Positions 23,628 through 34,124 of a stretch of 64,000 nucleotides of DNA are shown piece by piece. The stretch lies in contig CM070873.1 of the NCBI GenBank assembly GCA_036365515.1, positions 80,080,029 through 80,144,028 of the forward strand. Direction: 5' to 3'. How positions within the stretch are numbered: the stretch's first letter is position 1; every line of letters starts with the position of its first letter. This DNA comes from Torymus aiolomorphi (lineage: Eukaryota > Arthropoda > Insecta > Hymenoptera > Torymidae). Below the pieces are notes generated by a model. The model was not told where the DNA came from. It saw only the letters and a program-made list of their open reading frames with translations, and did no database searches. A program made the translations under genes and the position numbers.

Positions 23628-23936
23628 TCCGGAGAGCGCTCTCAAACTCTCGCACATCAATTCTTTTCGCGACCATCACACGTCAATTTTTTTTTCATCA
23701 ACCAAATCGCTCACCGAACTCGATACCGCTAATATTCTGCACGTACAAGTTTTACACCTAAGTTTTACACATAGAAACTTCTACAGCATTAAATTATACA
23801 CAATTATTTACACAAGTTGTTGTACACCAAGCGATTTTACACGATTGATTTATAATGTGCGATCGTGAATATTCGGCGAAATTTTAATTTATATAACTGA
23901 CACTGGGTTTTCTTTTGCTCGTTTGTCCGATTTTAG

Positions 23937-24107
23937 CAAGTGGATGAGCAGAACAGCTACTTGTGCGGTTATCTGAAAATCAAGGGACTGACAGAGGAAT
24001 TCCCAACGTTGACTACTTTCTTTGATGGTGAAATCATCTTTTTCAAAAAGTATCCATTTTTCACACGCAAGTGGAATGCAGACGAGGATGTTGATAAAAA
24101 ACATTGG
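23937..24107 (+). pseudogene. GID4: Isolated exon of GID4 (CTLH/GID E3 ligase substrate receptor)
   Basis: Reads [19 protein letters not shown] then [14 protein letters not shown] and [15 protein letters not shown]. This matches the conserved start of the GID4 beta-barrel, which binds Pro/N-degrons. A TTTTAG acceptor precedes it and a GT follows HW, so it is a genomic exon with splice edges and not a retrocopy. One residue is inserted in the FFKKYPF segment relative to the usual text. No other GID4 exon is in the window, so I read it as a displaced duplicate. Confidence 0.8.
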
Positions 24108-24179
24108 GTTTATTATATATTCAGTATGAGCATTCTCAGGTGTTAATAATTTACTAATCTGTCACGTATTTTGTGACAG

Positions 24180-24540
24180 TGTTGCTGCTCCTTTTGGCCT
24201 GCAGTTGCCTGCAATAAGCTGGAACGAGCAAGGCTAAGTGCTCAAATCTATGACACCATTTGGGCAAAATATCCTGTCCTTATTCCCTCAGGAAATGAAT
24301 TAACTTTCCGATCCTTGCACTCCGACTTTTAGGAGGCTGGATGCGAAATTCTAAATTCGCCCACTGCTCTGATCCGTCGACTTGAAGAGGCTGAATGCAA
24401 AGTTAGCTGAGTTAAAAGAACAATTGATCCTGTTGTAATCAACAGAAGAATTCAACGTCCTAGAATTTGGAAAGATGAGGGAAAGGTATTCTATCTGTCA
24501 GATGATAGAAGAGTAAAAGAGTTTTAAATTTTTAAGAAAA
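24180..24540 (+). other. Possible decayed coding segment, unassigned
   Basis: Reading from 24199 gives PAVACNKLERARLSAQIYD then TIWAKYPVLIPSGNELTFRS before a stop. A later stretch gives INRRIQRPRIWKDEGKVFYL. The two are separated by stops. The composition looks like old exon or transposon coding DNA, but I do not recognise it. Confidence 0.3.
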
Positions 24541-24678
24541 CTTACTTTTTATTTCTAGTGTTTCTCCCTTTTTCCTTTTTTTTAAATTTCCTAAGTACAA
24601 AAGGTTGAGCTTTGCGCGCTCTTACAAAAAATTCTCTAAGTCCGAAAAGGTGGTGATGGCAGTGATGTTCCTTGGCTG

Positions 24679-24948
24679 CACGGAAAAATGTTTGGGTCAG
24701 AAACTAACCTCGCGACGACAACCGCTCGTCCAAACGTGCGAGGAATCAGTAACTGCGTGTTTTGAAGAGCTGTTGCTCGATTTCGGGCGACTCATTCGCC
24801 CTCAGTGGGAGAACGCTTGACCCGACACTGTTTCTCCCCGTGTTTTGAGCTCTGAGTCGCCCAAAATTAGGAGAAACAGTACTCCACGGTAGAGAGGGCG
24901 CTGCTTTCCTACCACTAGTACACCCGCTTAACCAAACATTTTTCCGTG
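24679..24948. mobile_element. CACGG-terminus MITE with TG duplication
   Basis: Starts CACGGAAAAATGTTTGG and ends with the reverse complement. TG stands at 24677-24678 and 24949-24950. Same terminal plan as the CACTG elements at 16697, 60932 and 63319. Confidence 0.75.
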
Positions 24949-24950
24949 TG

Positions 24951-25855
24951 CGTGTGTGTGTTCCGTCATGCTGGATGGTGGTGGCAGACTGACCGCCGGG
25001 GCCGCGTGAGTCCCTTTTTGACGCCTCGGGGGTAGTGGGCGGGAAAAGTCCCTTCCCTCGATCCTTCGAAACGGAGAAAAATGAAGGTAGTTTCATTTCC
25101 CTCATTGGTGTAATCGTTCTCCTCCGCTTTTCTTGTCCAATTTTGGGTCCCTAATTAGTCTGGGGGCACGAACGCGGGAGGGCGTGAACTTTAGGGTTCG
25201 GTTCTTTACACAAGAGATGGCCCCTCAAGCCTGTTTTCTGTGCTTTTTGTTATAACATAAACTTATTGTTTTATACGCGCAAAACTCTTTTACTTTATGT
25301 TAAAATGAGTTAAAAAATGTCTTATTAACTATTCCACAATATTTTTAATAGGCAACATTCAATTTTTACGATTAATAATCCTTTAAATATAAATAATTGA
25401 AATTGTAAGCGTTCCAATCATTTTTTAATTGGTAAATAAATCAAAGTAATTAAACGGTAGTAGGATTGTTGAACCTCAACGTAAAAATTCAATTTTGCTC
25501 GACATTACTAATATAAAATAAGCGTAACGCAAACATTATCTAACGCTTTCCCGAAAAAGAGGAACAAAAAAAAATCTTAAAATATTTTCCATCAGTTCTC
25601 CATGGTCTTAAACTAATAAAACATCAAAAATTAAGGAAAGAACGCAAACATTTTAACTAAGTCTAAATTAAATCTACAGAAATTGCAAAATTTTTAACTT
25701 ATGTACTGTTGACAAAAGAATTTTGCTCTCATAAATTTTTTTTTTTTTTTAACTTTTATTATGTGATCTACCAAGTATTATTATTTTTCTGTTATGGTTT
25801 GTGCTCATGAATAATGTTTAACGGTCATATGTAATTTCAATTTTTAGTGTAATTC
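24951..25855. other. No gene seen
   Basis: A GC-rich start with short frames on the minus strand, then AT-rich DNA. It may include the 3' body of the Penelope-like remnant that ends at about 25990, but no protein match can be read. Confidence 0.4.
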
Positions 25856-25877
25856 ATTTGTTATTATTTCTAATAAA

Positions 25878-25924
25878 GATCTGAAGAGGCTGGAAACCAA
25901 ACCAGCGAAACGTTATTGATATAA
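25878..25924 (+). ncRNA. Second hammerhead-like motif (Penelope-like remnant)
   Basis: The order is GAT, CTGAAGA, G, stem GCTGG, loop AAACCAAA, stem CCAGC, GAAACGTT, then ATTG. The stem II sequence is completely different from the motif at 22623 yet still pairs, which is covariation. About 60 bp downstream is TTTGGGTTGACTC, like the TTGGGTTGTCCTC after the first motif. This marks the 3' end of a different Penelope-like family member whose body is lost. Confidence 0.62.
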
Positions 25925-26289
25925 AGATGCGTTAGGTTTTTTTTTATTATTTATTATTTGGGTTGACTCTTTTACCTTTGGATATTTTCTTCCTAATCGA
26001 TACAACACGAAGAGTACATTTATTACTAACTATAGAAATTGCATCTCCTTGTGAGGGTCATAAAGTATTCTATGTGATTTCACGGAAATAAGAAAACATT
26101 ATGCATTATTGTTAATAGCAAGAAAAGTAAGAAAACCGTTGTCGATTTTCCAACTTAGAACAAGCGGCTACACATAGGAATTTTTATGACTCTCTTTCTC
26201 GCTATCTTGTTTGGCTTTCCCAAGTGCGCACAGATGTTTTTTCGGCATAGGAGAGAAATGTGAGCGAGGGAGCCCGCGATTCTGAGAGG

Positions 26290-26525
26290 GTCAAGTCGTA
26301 ATAGTATATTACACACCAAGGGAGGAAAAAACTTGGGCAGACCACAGCTCGTGTAAATTGCCATCCGAGCCGAAGGCGAGGGTGGCAAACACGAGCTGGG
26401 GGCTGGCCAATTTTACTCCCGTGGTGCGTATACTATTTTTCCTCACATCGAGGCCGAAAATGCCATATTTCCGTTTCGGAGCCGGGCGGGAATGAGGCAC
26501 TTTCGGCTCGGTGTGAGGAAAATTC
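26290..26525. repeat. GC-rich imperfect palindrome cluster
   Basis: Inverted words surround CCGAGCCGAAGGCGAGGGTG: ACACGAGCTG with CAGCTCGTGT, and a second pair around TTCGGAGCCGGGCGGGAAT. It is similar in style to other GCGAAGGCG hairpins in the window. No ORF that I trust. Confidence 0.45.
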
Positions 26526-26537
26526 ATTGAAACTATT

Positions 26538-26813
26538 GATCTTGACGATATTGAACAAGAACCATTGGATCAACTGTCAAATCGCATTTGTGAACTGCAA
26601 CCAAACATAAAAAAAAGAGAAGCAGAAATTTATTTTGATGTGAATTTTCCTAAAAAATTGAAAAAACAAGAAGAAAATGTGAATAATCAGCATTTAAATA
26701 AAGGTATTAAGAATTTAAATGCAATATCTAGAAGTGAACTAAAAACACTACCAAAAGCTCACATTGCTACAGCCTTATTAAGACTTTTAAAAATTATTAA
26801 AAGTTATCATTAG
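26538..26813 (+). CDS. Hypothetical Lys/Glu-rich ORF
   Basis: Open frame reading DLDDIEQEPLDQLSNRICEL then a charged helical region and KAHIATALLRLLKIIKSYH before the stop. The true start is unclear; the first ATG is at 26565. Probably the C-terminal end of a transposon protein, but no family is recognised. Confidence 0.3.
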   Translation, partial: DLDDIEQEPLDQLSNRICELQPNIKKREAEIYFDVNFPKKLKKQEENVNNQHLNKGIKNLNAISRSELKTLPKAHIATALLRLLKIIKSYH

Positions 26814-27349
26814 CAATCGAGTTTGATCGAGACATCTGCATTTTTGCCACCACAGTTGGTTATACATAAGAAGTACTTTTAGTTTTTGTATAAATATACT
26901 TTACGTGTTCTTCAAGAGTTAATCGGGAAAGTTTTAAATATATTTTTAAATGTAGCTTATAAGGACTGCTCCCATTTGGGTTTTTGATTTTGTTTTTGGT
27001 ATAGCGATTTGAATACAGCTTATTTTTCATATTTGACCAAATCTCTGTTATATAATTCTTTATATCTTTCGATTTTCTGAAAATAGATCTTTTTGTAGTA
27101 TCATTATATTTTCATGTGATAAGTATAAGTACCCATTTATCGACTGCGCGATAAACGCGAAGGCCAATTAGTTTGCCAGACGCCTCACGAGGCGCTGAAA
27201 CCAGTTAGAGGAGCCTATTCCGCCGAGCGAACTTAGCGAATTTTGTCGGGAAAGTCGGCTCACTTTTTGGTCTCCGGAGCGCAAAAGTGATTTGTGACCA
27301 GCTGGAAATGCTAAATAAGAAGAACAAAGCAAAATGTTTCAGAAAAATA
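26814..27349. other. Intergenic, no gene seen
   Basis: AT-rich DNA, then a GC-richer stretch (27120-27300) with GCGCGATAAACGCG and GCCTCACGAGGCGC mini-palindromes, like other hairpin scraps in this window. Confidence 0.4.
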
Positions 27350-27353
27350 TTAA

Positions 27354-27713
27354 GGGGATGTGAGTACCGACGTTATTTTTCAAACGAGCATAACTCACGC
27401 AAATATCAATAGAATTATTCAGAAAAAAATCTGCATATAGTATTTGCGTGTACGGAGCGCTTGACAGACGTCTTTTTCCAAAAATATGATGAGAATTTAT
27501 TTAATTAAATAAAAACCGTACTGTCGGTAAGTAGGAATCTACAATTGACCTACTTTTCAAACGAGCATAACTCACGCAAATATCAATAGAATTATCCATA
27601 AAAAAATTTGCATATAGTGTTTGCGTGTACGGAGCTCTTGACAGCCGTCTTTTTCCAAATAAATGTTTGAATGTTGATTTTAAAAAATATTGAAATTAGG
27701 GTTGCACATCCCC
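27354..27713. mobile_element. TTAA-flanked MITE, GGGGATGTG termini
   Basis: TTAA at 27350-27353 and 27714-27717. Ends GGGGATGTG and GCACATCCCC. Two ~125-bp direct repeats inside each contain CAAACGAGCATAACTCACGC. The right TTAA is shared with the next MITE. Confidence 0.85.
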
Positions 27714-27717
27714 TTAA

Positions 27718-28094
27718 GGGGATGCCTTACTCGTACTATTACCGACCGAGCAATTCACACAGTTTCAAGCTGATTAAAAATAAAATACGTCGAATCACAA
27801 AAAATCAAGAGAACACTCTTCTGTGTTTTTTAACGTTCTATCATCCAGTCAAAGTTTGGAGTCGAAATATCAAGCCGTTTTTTCAAAAACTTTGAACGAA
27901 ATTAAATTTCGTTTGTTCAAAGTTTTTGCAGAAATGACTTGATATTTCGACTCCAAACTTTGACTGAATGATAGAACGTTAAAAAACACAGAAGAGTGTT
28001 CTCTTGATTTTTTGTGATTCGACGTATTTTATTTTTAATCAGCTTGAAACTGTGTGAATTGCTCGGTCGGTAATGGTAGGACTATGGCACCCCG
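27718..28094. mobile_element. Near-perfect palindromic TTAA MITE, copy 1
   Basis: A 377-bp element between TTAA at 27714 and TTAA at 28095. Two arms of about 185 bp are almost exact reverse complements, meeting near CGAAATTAAATTTCG. Termini GGGGATGCC and GGCACCCCG. Other copies are at 33743-34120 and 40597-40973. Confidence 0.92.
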
Positions 28095-28098
28095 TTAA

Positions 28099-28620
28099 GC
28101 ATCATTCAATCATATGCCAATAACGCCTAATTTTATTTTCTATTAATTATCAAAAGTGTATTTTAGATATTAGTAGTATTAATGGTAAATAATGAATAAA
28201 TTCATTTTCTTTGTATTAGTTATAAAAAATGTATTTCAAATTGTATTATTGATAGTAAATAAATAAATTAATTTTTTTTTGTATTAAAAGTGTATTTCAA
28301 TTGTAGTAATACTAATAAATTTATTATCTTCTGTTCATTCAAACATTTTCTATTTATTTCAACATTTTCAATGTCTATTAGTCTATTTTTCCATACATTA
28401 AAGCATGTCTGTATTAATAATAAACAACCACTTTATATAAAAAAAATTGTATATAGCAATATTTATTGTAGCAGATTCGAGCGCCCTTTCACAAGTTACG
28501 CCTATGTAATATCTAGTGATATTTCTAGTGTTTTATTTTAAACCCGGTTACCGTCTGTCGGTATCAGTTACACCCACACGCACGCGGAACGCGCATTAAA
28601 AGCGCCTATGTAGACGCGGC
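28099..28620. other. AT-rich intergenic DNA
   Basis: Simple AT-rich sequence with repeated TTAGTATTAATGGTAAATAA-like words. No gene or bounded repeat is supported. Confidence 0.45.
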
Positions 28621-28621
28621 C

Positions 28622-29060
28622 ACCGTGCCGTCGCCGCCCGGGTGCCGGTGCCATAGCGTGCCGAGCGCTTTTCGAATCAGAGTGCGCCGTCTAAGAGTAT
28701 TGCTTCCGTGCTCCAAGCCCTTTTGGACATGTGAGTTTGCCGTCTGCAATCTTTGTTTATGACGAAAAAATCAAGCATATTATTAAACAGTATTAAACAA
28801 AAAAAAGGTGTTATAACACCGTAAAACTAACATAATGTTGACATTAACAAAATTTACGATAATTTAACAATGATTTTACCTGCAGAATATTTCGGAGCAA
28901 TCCAGGCTATGCTTGATTTTTTTCGTCATAAACAAAGATTGGAGATGGCAAACTCACATGTCCAAAAGGGCTTGGAGCACGGAAGCAATACTCTTAGACG
29001 GCGCACTCCGATTCGAAAAGCGCTCGGCACGCTATGGCACCGGCACCCGGGCGGCGAATG
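28622..29060. repeat. Inverted repeat pair (hairpin) plus a third partial copy at 29390-29495
   Basis: Arms at about 28635-28777 and 28911-29055 share GTGCCGAGCGCTTTTCGAAT, GCTCCAAGCCCTTTTGGACA and a CAATCTTTGTTTATGACG end. A third, direct partial copy stands at 29390-29495. The spacer between the arms is AT-rich. Confidence 0.8.
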
Positions 29061-29088
29061 GACGGCGGCAAATGGACCGTGCCGTACC

Positions 29089-29232
29089 GGGCCCTTTCTA
29101 CATATGTGTGTTCTGTCCGTTCTAGACAACTTCTCTCTATGTCTGTCTCTGTCTTACATAAACGGAACAGATCTATCTGTCTTTGTCGGGAACACACAGA
29201 ACACACAGAACACACATATGTAGAAAGGCCCC
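29089..29232. mobile_element. Short MITE with GGGCC(C)TTTCTACATATGTG ends, copy 1
   Basis: About 142 bp, with inverted ends ending in CTACATATGTGTGTTC. Other copies are at 29245-29388, 46795-46920 and 52039-52180. The 52-kb copy shows a 3-bp TAG duplication. Confidence 0.82.
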
Positions 29233-29244
29233 CGTGCCGTCGCC

Positions 29245-29388
29245 GGGCCCTTTCTACATATGTGTGTTCTGTCTGTTCTAGACAACTTCTCTCTATGTCT
29301 GTCTCTGTCTTACATAAACGGAACAGATATATCTGTCTTTGTCGGGAACACACAGAACACACAGAACACACATATGTAGCAAGGCCCC
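29245..29388. mobile_element. Same short MITE, copy 2
   Basis: Nearly identical to copy 1 and separated from it by CCGTGCCGTCGCCGG, which also precedes it. The pair may be a local tandem duplication. Confidence 0.82.
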
Positions 29389-29572
29389 CGCCCGGGCCGC
29401 CCCGTGCCATAGCGTGCCGAGCGCTTTTCGAATCGGAGTGCGCCGTCTATCAAGAGTATTGCTTCCGTGCTCCAAGCCCTTTTGGACATGTGATTCACGG
29501 AAATCATCATTTTTTCAATTTTATAATGTTTACAGAGCAATGTTTTGCTAAGCATGCATAAACGTTTTTGAT

Positions 29573-29764
29573 TTAACAGTCGACGAAGTTCTTGAGAATT
29601 ACAATTTTACGTTTCCTTGTAAAAAACATGGGTCTGACATTTTAGCATATGCAATTTTTTATTATGTTCGCCTTAGAATGCGTCAATTTGCGTATGAAGA
29701 AGCGCAAAAAGTAAAAAAAGAATCAGTAGTTAAAAGAAAGATGTCAAAATTAGTTAATAATTAA
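29573..29764 (+). pseudogene. C-terminal fragment of an unrecognised (probably transposon) protein
   Basis: Open frame VDEVLENYNFTFPCKKHGSD then ILAYAIFYYVRLRMRQFAYE and a Lys-rich tail to a stop. No start codon and no family that I recognise. The setting among MITEs suggests a transposon remnant. Confidence 0.35.
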
Positions 29765-30119
29765 AATTATATCCATCAGCCAGTTACCGTAAATAATAAA
29801 CAATTTATTTATAAATAAAATTGTCTAAATTTTATCGACAATCTATAATAGTATATATTTCCATCTTATCCTAAAATGAAATTAAATGGTATTATGTTGA
29901 ACTCCTCTCTATAATAAATGGTATATTTCAAAACTTTTTTCCACGAGGGCTTCCCCCGATCGCGCATGCGCGTGCAACCATATGACCGTACTGTACTCGA
30001 TCGCAGCGCACCAGCTTGTGGTCGATTTTCGAACTACAGCCGGTGCCGGAAAGTGGCCTACCCCCACCACCGGAGTTTCCAGACCTGTCTATATAACCGT
30101 GGGTAGAGAGCACTCTTAA
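29765..30119. other. Unique flank upstream of SF3B2 arm B
   Basis: AT-rich, then a GC-richer stretch ending in CTATATAACCGTGGG (TATATAA at about 30091). This lies outside the duplication, so the two SF3B2 copies differ in far-upstream sequence. Confidence 0.4.
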
Positions 30120-30262
30120 GTACACTTCTATATGCGTCTATATTCGTTGACCATAATACTAACATAACCTCGAAATCCATTGCGTCGCTATTGTTTTGCA
30201 CGCAAACATATTGTTTACGTGTCGTCGAAAATTGTGCGTAAATTAGTTAAACTACAGCCAAT

Positions 30263-32517
30263 ATGATCGAGGAGGTGATGATGCCTCCGGGGCTGGAACA
30301 TTCCTTCGTTCGACGTAACTACGGCAGCATGAATTATTCGGCGAGCGAGCAGTCATACTCTGATGCCGAATCTCACAGAATGGTTAACGGCAAGCCCGAT
30401 AAGTCGAGGCCCAAAAAGAAGAATAAAAAGAAAAAGAAGAAAAACAGAAATAGCATTGCCGAAAATGAGAAAAAAAACGAACTTCCTGTGAAAACGAATA
30501 AGGATCCAGAGCCCGAGATCGAGTACATCCAAGAGGTGCCGACCGTCAACGATTTAGAGCCCATGTATAGACAGTTTGCTAAGATTTTTGAGGCTTTCAA
30601 ATTAGTGGAGCCTGAAAAGGCTTCAACTGACACTGGGGAGGCTATAAGCCAGTATCCACCTGTGAATGCTGCAGCAGCTGCAGCAGGTGTTGCTTCTAAA
30701 TTAGGTAACCTGACTGATGAATTCGAAGAAGATAATCAGCAGCAGCAACAGCATCAACAAGGAGACCATAATCAATCCAAGATATCAAAGAGAAAGTTAA
30801 AGAAATTAACTAGATTGAGTGTGGCTGAGTTGAAGCAATTGGTTGGAAGACCAGATGTCGTTGAGATGCACGATGTGACAGCCAGGGACCCAAAGCTCTT
30901 GGTTCAACTGAAAGCACATAGAAATACAGTACCTGTTCCCAGGCACTGGTGTTTCAAGCGTAAATATCTTCAAGGCAAAAGAGGAATAGAGAAGCCACCT
31001 TTTGATTTGCCAGCATTTATCAAGAGGACAGGTATAACAGAAATGAGGGCAAGTCTACAGGAGAAGGATGAAAGCAAAACGCTTAAAGCTAAAATGAGGG
31101 AACGTGCAAGACCTAAATTGGGTAAAATTGATATTGATTATCAAAAATTGCACGACGCATTTTTCAAGTGGCAAACAAAGCCACATATGACCATTCATGG
31201 TGATCTTTACTATGAGGGTAAAGAGTTTGAAACAAGGTTAAAAGAAAAGAAGCCAGGTGAATTATCAGATGAATTAAGGACAGCTCTTGGTATGCCCATT
31301 GGGCCAAACTGCCAAAAAGTACCGCCACCATGGCTCATTGCAATGCAAAGATACGGACCACCACCATCTTATCCCAATCTTAAAATTCCAGGATTAAATG
31401 CCCCAATACCAGAAGGATGTGCTTTTGGTTACCATGCTGGAGGTTGGGGTAAGCCTCCAGTTGATGAAACTGGTCGACCTTTATATGGTGATGTATTTGG
31501 CTTATCCAGACCATCAGAAGGAGATGCCTTAGACGAAAACATTGAACGGGGAAGATGGGGAGAGCTTGAGGAAGAATCATCTGAAGAAGAAGAAGATGAG
31601 GAGGAGGATGAAAAAGATGAAGAAGGTGAGTCACACTTTTTTAAAGAACTTATATCATTGTTCATTGTCATTACTTCCTTTCTACTTAACAAAAATTTAA
31701 AGAAAAGTTATAACTATATAATAATAAACGGTACTGTTATACTTACGACAGATCGATATACGAATTATAATTTCTATGTATGTCGTATGATCTATGACTG
31801 ATGGTCCAGTATACGTATTCTATGTTCTGCTTAAAACTCCGCTTAAAATTTTTACGACAGATTACTATTTTTAATCATCTGTCGTAAGTATAACATCGCC
31901 CAATAATAAACTATGAAAATTTTGATTCATTTCATTCAAAATATAATTACGATGCATTAATTTTTGTAGGCAAAGAAGATGCTACAGGATTGGTTACACC
32001 TGGAGCCGAAGGACTTATTACACCAAGTGGTATTACATCTATCCCTGCTGGCCTCGAAACACCTGAAACAATTGAACTCAGAAAACGAAAAATTGAGAGT
32101 GAAATGGAAGGAGGTGATACTCCTGCTCTATACACCGTTCTGCAGGAAAGGCGAACTGAAGGTCTTGGCTCTAATATGATGGGCAGCACTCATGTTTATG
32201 ACATGACAGGAGCAGGAGGTCAGGCTCCACCATCTGTTATAGCTGCTCGAAGAGGAGCAGTTTCGACGTCAGAAATAAGAGCAACAGAGAGGGAAGGAGC
32301 TGTAGAATTAGCTCTGGATCCTAGTGAATTAGACCTGGACTCAGATGCTATGGCAACTCGCTACGAAGAGACTATGCGTAACCGGCAGGCACTGAGAAGA
32401 GAAGATCTCTCAGACATGTTACAGGACCACGTACAGCGTCAAAAGAGCAAAAGAAAACGCCAAATGAATCAAGAAACAAATAAATCTTCTAAGAAGTATA
32501 AAGAGTTTAAATTTTAA
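30263..32517 (+). CDS. SF3B2: SF3B2, splicing factor 3b subunit 2 (intact copy)
   Basis: Exons 30263-31625 and 31970-32517, with a GT-AG intron of 344 bp. 636 codons plus stop. SF3B2 is part of the SF3b complex of the U2 snRNP and helps hold U2 at the branch site. Order in the protein: a Lys-rich N-terminal region (about 50-65); EAFKLVEPEK (about 115); the SF3B2 core (about 175-330) with VAELKQLVGRPDVVEMHDVT and GDLYYEGKEFETRLKEKKPG; the PSP segment (about 330-405); an acidic run (about 437-455); and after the splice, LETPETIELRKRKIE and a basic tail. It begins near the middle of the human protein (895 residues), so the SAP domain and Pro-rich part are absent. Either an upstream exon is missing or this lineage has a short form. 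Confidence 0.93.
31736..31894. mobile_element. MITE with 18-bp TIRs in the SF3B2 intron (copy B)
   Basis: GTTATACTTACGACAGAT at 31736-31753 and its reverse complement at 31877-31894. Orthologous to 955-1113. Confidence 0.75.
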
Positions 32518-32769
32518 ACTCGACAATTTTTTTTTTGAAGCGTCTTTTTGTATTGTAATTTAATATTAAGTAGATTATAGATTACAAATAAACAATAAGT
32601 ACTATAAAAAATACCCTCTTTTTTCTTTTTAAATTATTAATTATAAACCTTAATAGTAGCGAAATAATACCCGATTTCCCTTAAGTAAAGTGTATACATC
32701 GATAAATGTTAAATATTCGGGCAATAATTCGGGATGCTCGCTTTGCGTGTCGTGCAGTGTTGTAAATAG

Positions 32770-33430
32770 TTAACTAAAAAGTAATGTAATTTTCAGTTTA
32801 ATTGATAATTAAATTTCCATTTTCAATTACGTTATATCTAATTGATAACTAAATTTTAATTTTTAATTATATAAAATTTAACTGATAACTAAATTTTTTT
32901 TTAGTTAGATTTAATCTAATTGATAACTAAATTTTTATTTTTAATTACATAAAATCTAATTGAAGATAATAATGTAATTATTAATTACATAAATGAAAAT
33001 AAAAATTTAGTTATCAATTAGATTTTATATAATTAAAAATTAAAATTTAGTTATCAATTAGATTTTATGTAATTAAAAATAAAAATTTAGTTATCAATTA
33101 GATTTTATGTAATGAAAAATTAAAATTTAGTTATCAATTAGATTAAATCTACTTAAAAATTCAAATTTAGTTATCAATTAGATTTTATGTAATTAAAAAT
33201 TAACATTTAGTTATCAATTAGATTTTACGTAATTACAAAATTAAAATTTAGTTATCAATTAGATTTTATGTAATTAAGAATAAAAATTTAGTTATCAATT
33301 AGATTTTATGTAATTAAAAATTAAAATTTAGTTATCAATTAGATTTTACGTAATTACAAAATTAAAATTAAGTTATCAATTAGATTTTGTGTAATTAAAA
33401 ATATAAATTTAGTGATCAATTAGGAATTAA
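32770..33430. repeat. ~43-bp AT-rich minisatellite that switches orientation
   Basis: The unit TAGTTATCAATTAGATTTTA plus TGTAATTAAAAATTAAAATT repeats about every 43 bp from 33000 to 33420. The reverse-complement unit fills 32780-32960, so the array folds back on itself. Confidence 0.88.
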
Positions 33431-33560
33431 AATTCACTGTTTTTAAAAAGTGTCAAAAATGAATAATTGACTCGACAAAATATTGATTTCAAATTAAAAT
33501 TTACAGTTTTTGAAAAGTGTCAAAAATGAATAATTGACTAGACAAAATATTTATTTTAGG
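33425..33560. repeat. Two-copy 67-bp direct repeat
   Basis: AAAAGTGTCAAAAATGAATA followed by ATTGACTCGACAAAATATT occurs at about 33446 and again at about 33513, with one base change (CTCGAC to CTAGAC). Confidence 0.8.
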
Positions 33561-33742
33561 GATGCTGCAGGAAACAATAAGCACTCAGTAATAAATATCA
33601 TCTCAATTTTTTATTTTTATATCAACGAATATAAAATTCAGTAAACCAAGTAACGTTACAATAATCTTTTTATTTTCATATATTATATCACTCACAAACT
33701 AAACCTTCGTCTAATCTTATAATTGCTTGATGACTGTATTAA

Positions 33743-34120
33743 GGGGGTGCCATAGTCCTACCATTACCGACCGAGCAATTGGCACAGTTTCAAGCTTATT
33801 AAAAATGAAATACATAAAATCACAAAAAATCAAGAGAACACTTCGCTGCAGTTTTGAACGATCTATCACCCAGTACAAGCTTGAAGTCGAAATATCAAGT
33901 GGTTTTTGCAAAAACTTTGAAAGAAACCGAATTTTGTTTTGTTCAAAGTTTTTGCAAAAACCCCTTTATATTTCGACTTCAAACTTGTATTGGGTAATAG
34001 ATCGTTCAAAACTGCAGCGAAGTGTTCTCTTGATTTTTTGTGATTTTATGTATTTCATTTTTAATAAGCTTGAAACTGTGCCAATTGCTCGGTCGGTAAT
34101 GGTAGGACTATGGCACCCCG
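33743..34120. mobile_element. Palindromic TTAA MITE, copy 2
   Basis: TTAA at 33739-33742 and 34121-34124. 378 bp. Ends GGGGGTGCC and GGCACCCCG. Palindrome arms share GACCGAGCAATTGGCACAGT with the opposite strand. More diverged from the copies at 27718 and 40597 than they are from each other. Confidence 0.9.
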
Positions 34121-34124
34121 TTAA

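Larger units (their letters stand above)
30120..32738 (+). repeat. Arm B of the inverted SF3B2 duplication
   Basis: Matches 113-2735 in reverse complement. The homology starts about 140 bp before the ATG and ends about 220 bp after the stop. Confidence 0.93.

Noticed and set aside
27671..27895. Protein segment LKGMPYSYYYRPSNSHSFK shared with the transposase region
   Set aside because: The shared text is the translation of the palindromic MITE in both places, not a conserved protein domain.
32748..33446. A hAT element starting CAGTGTTGTAAATAG
   Set aside because: The right side offers only CACTG as a match and there is no 8-bp duplication.
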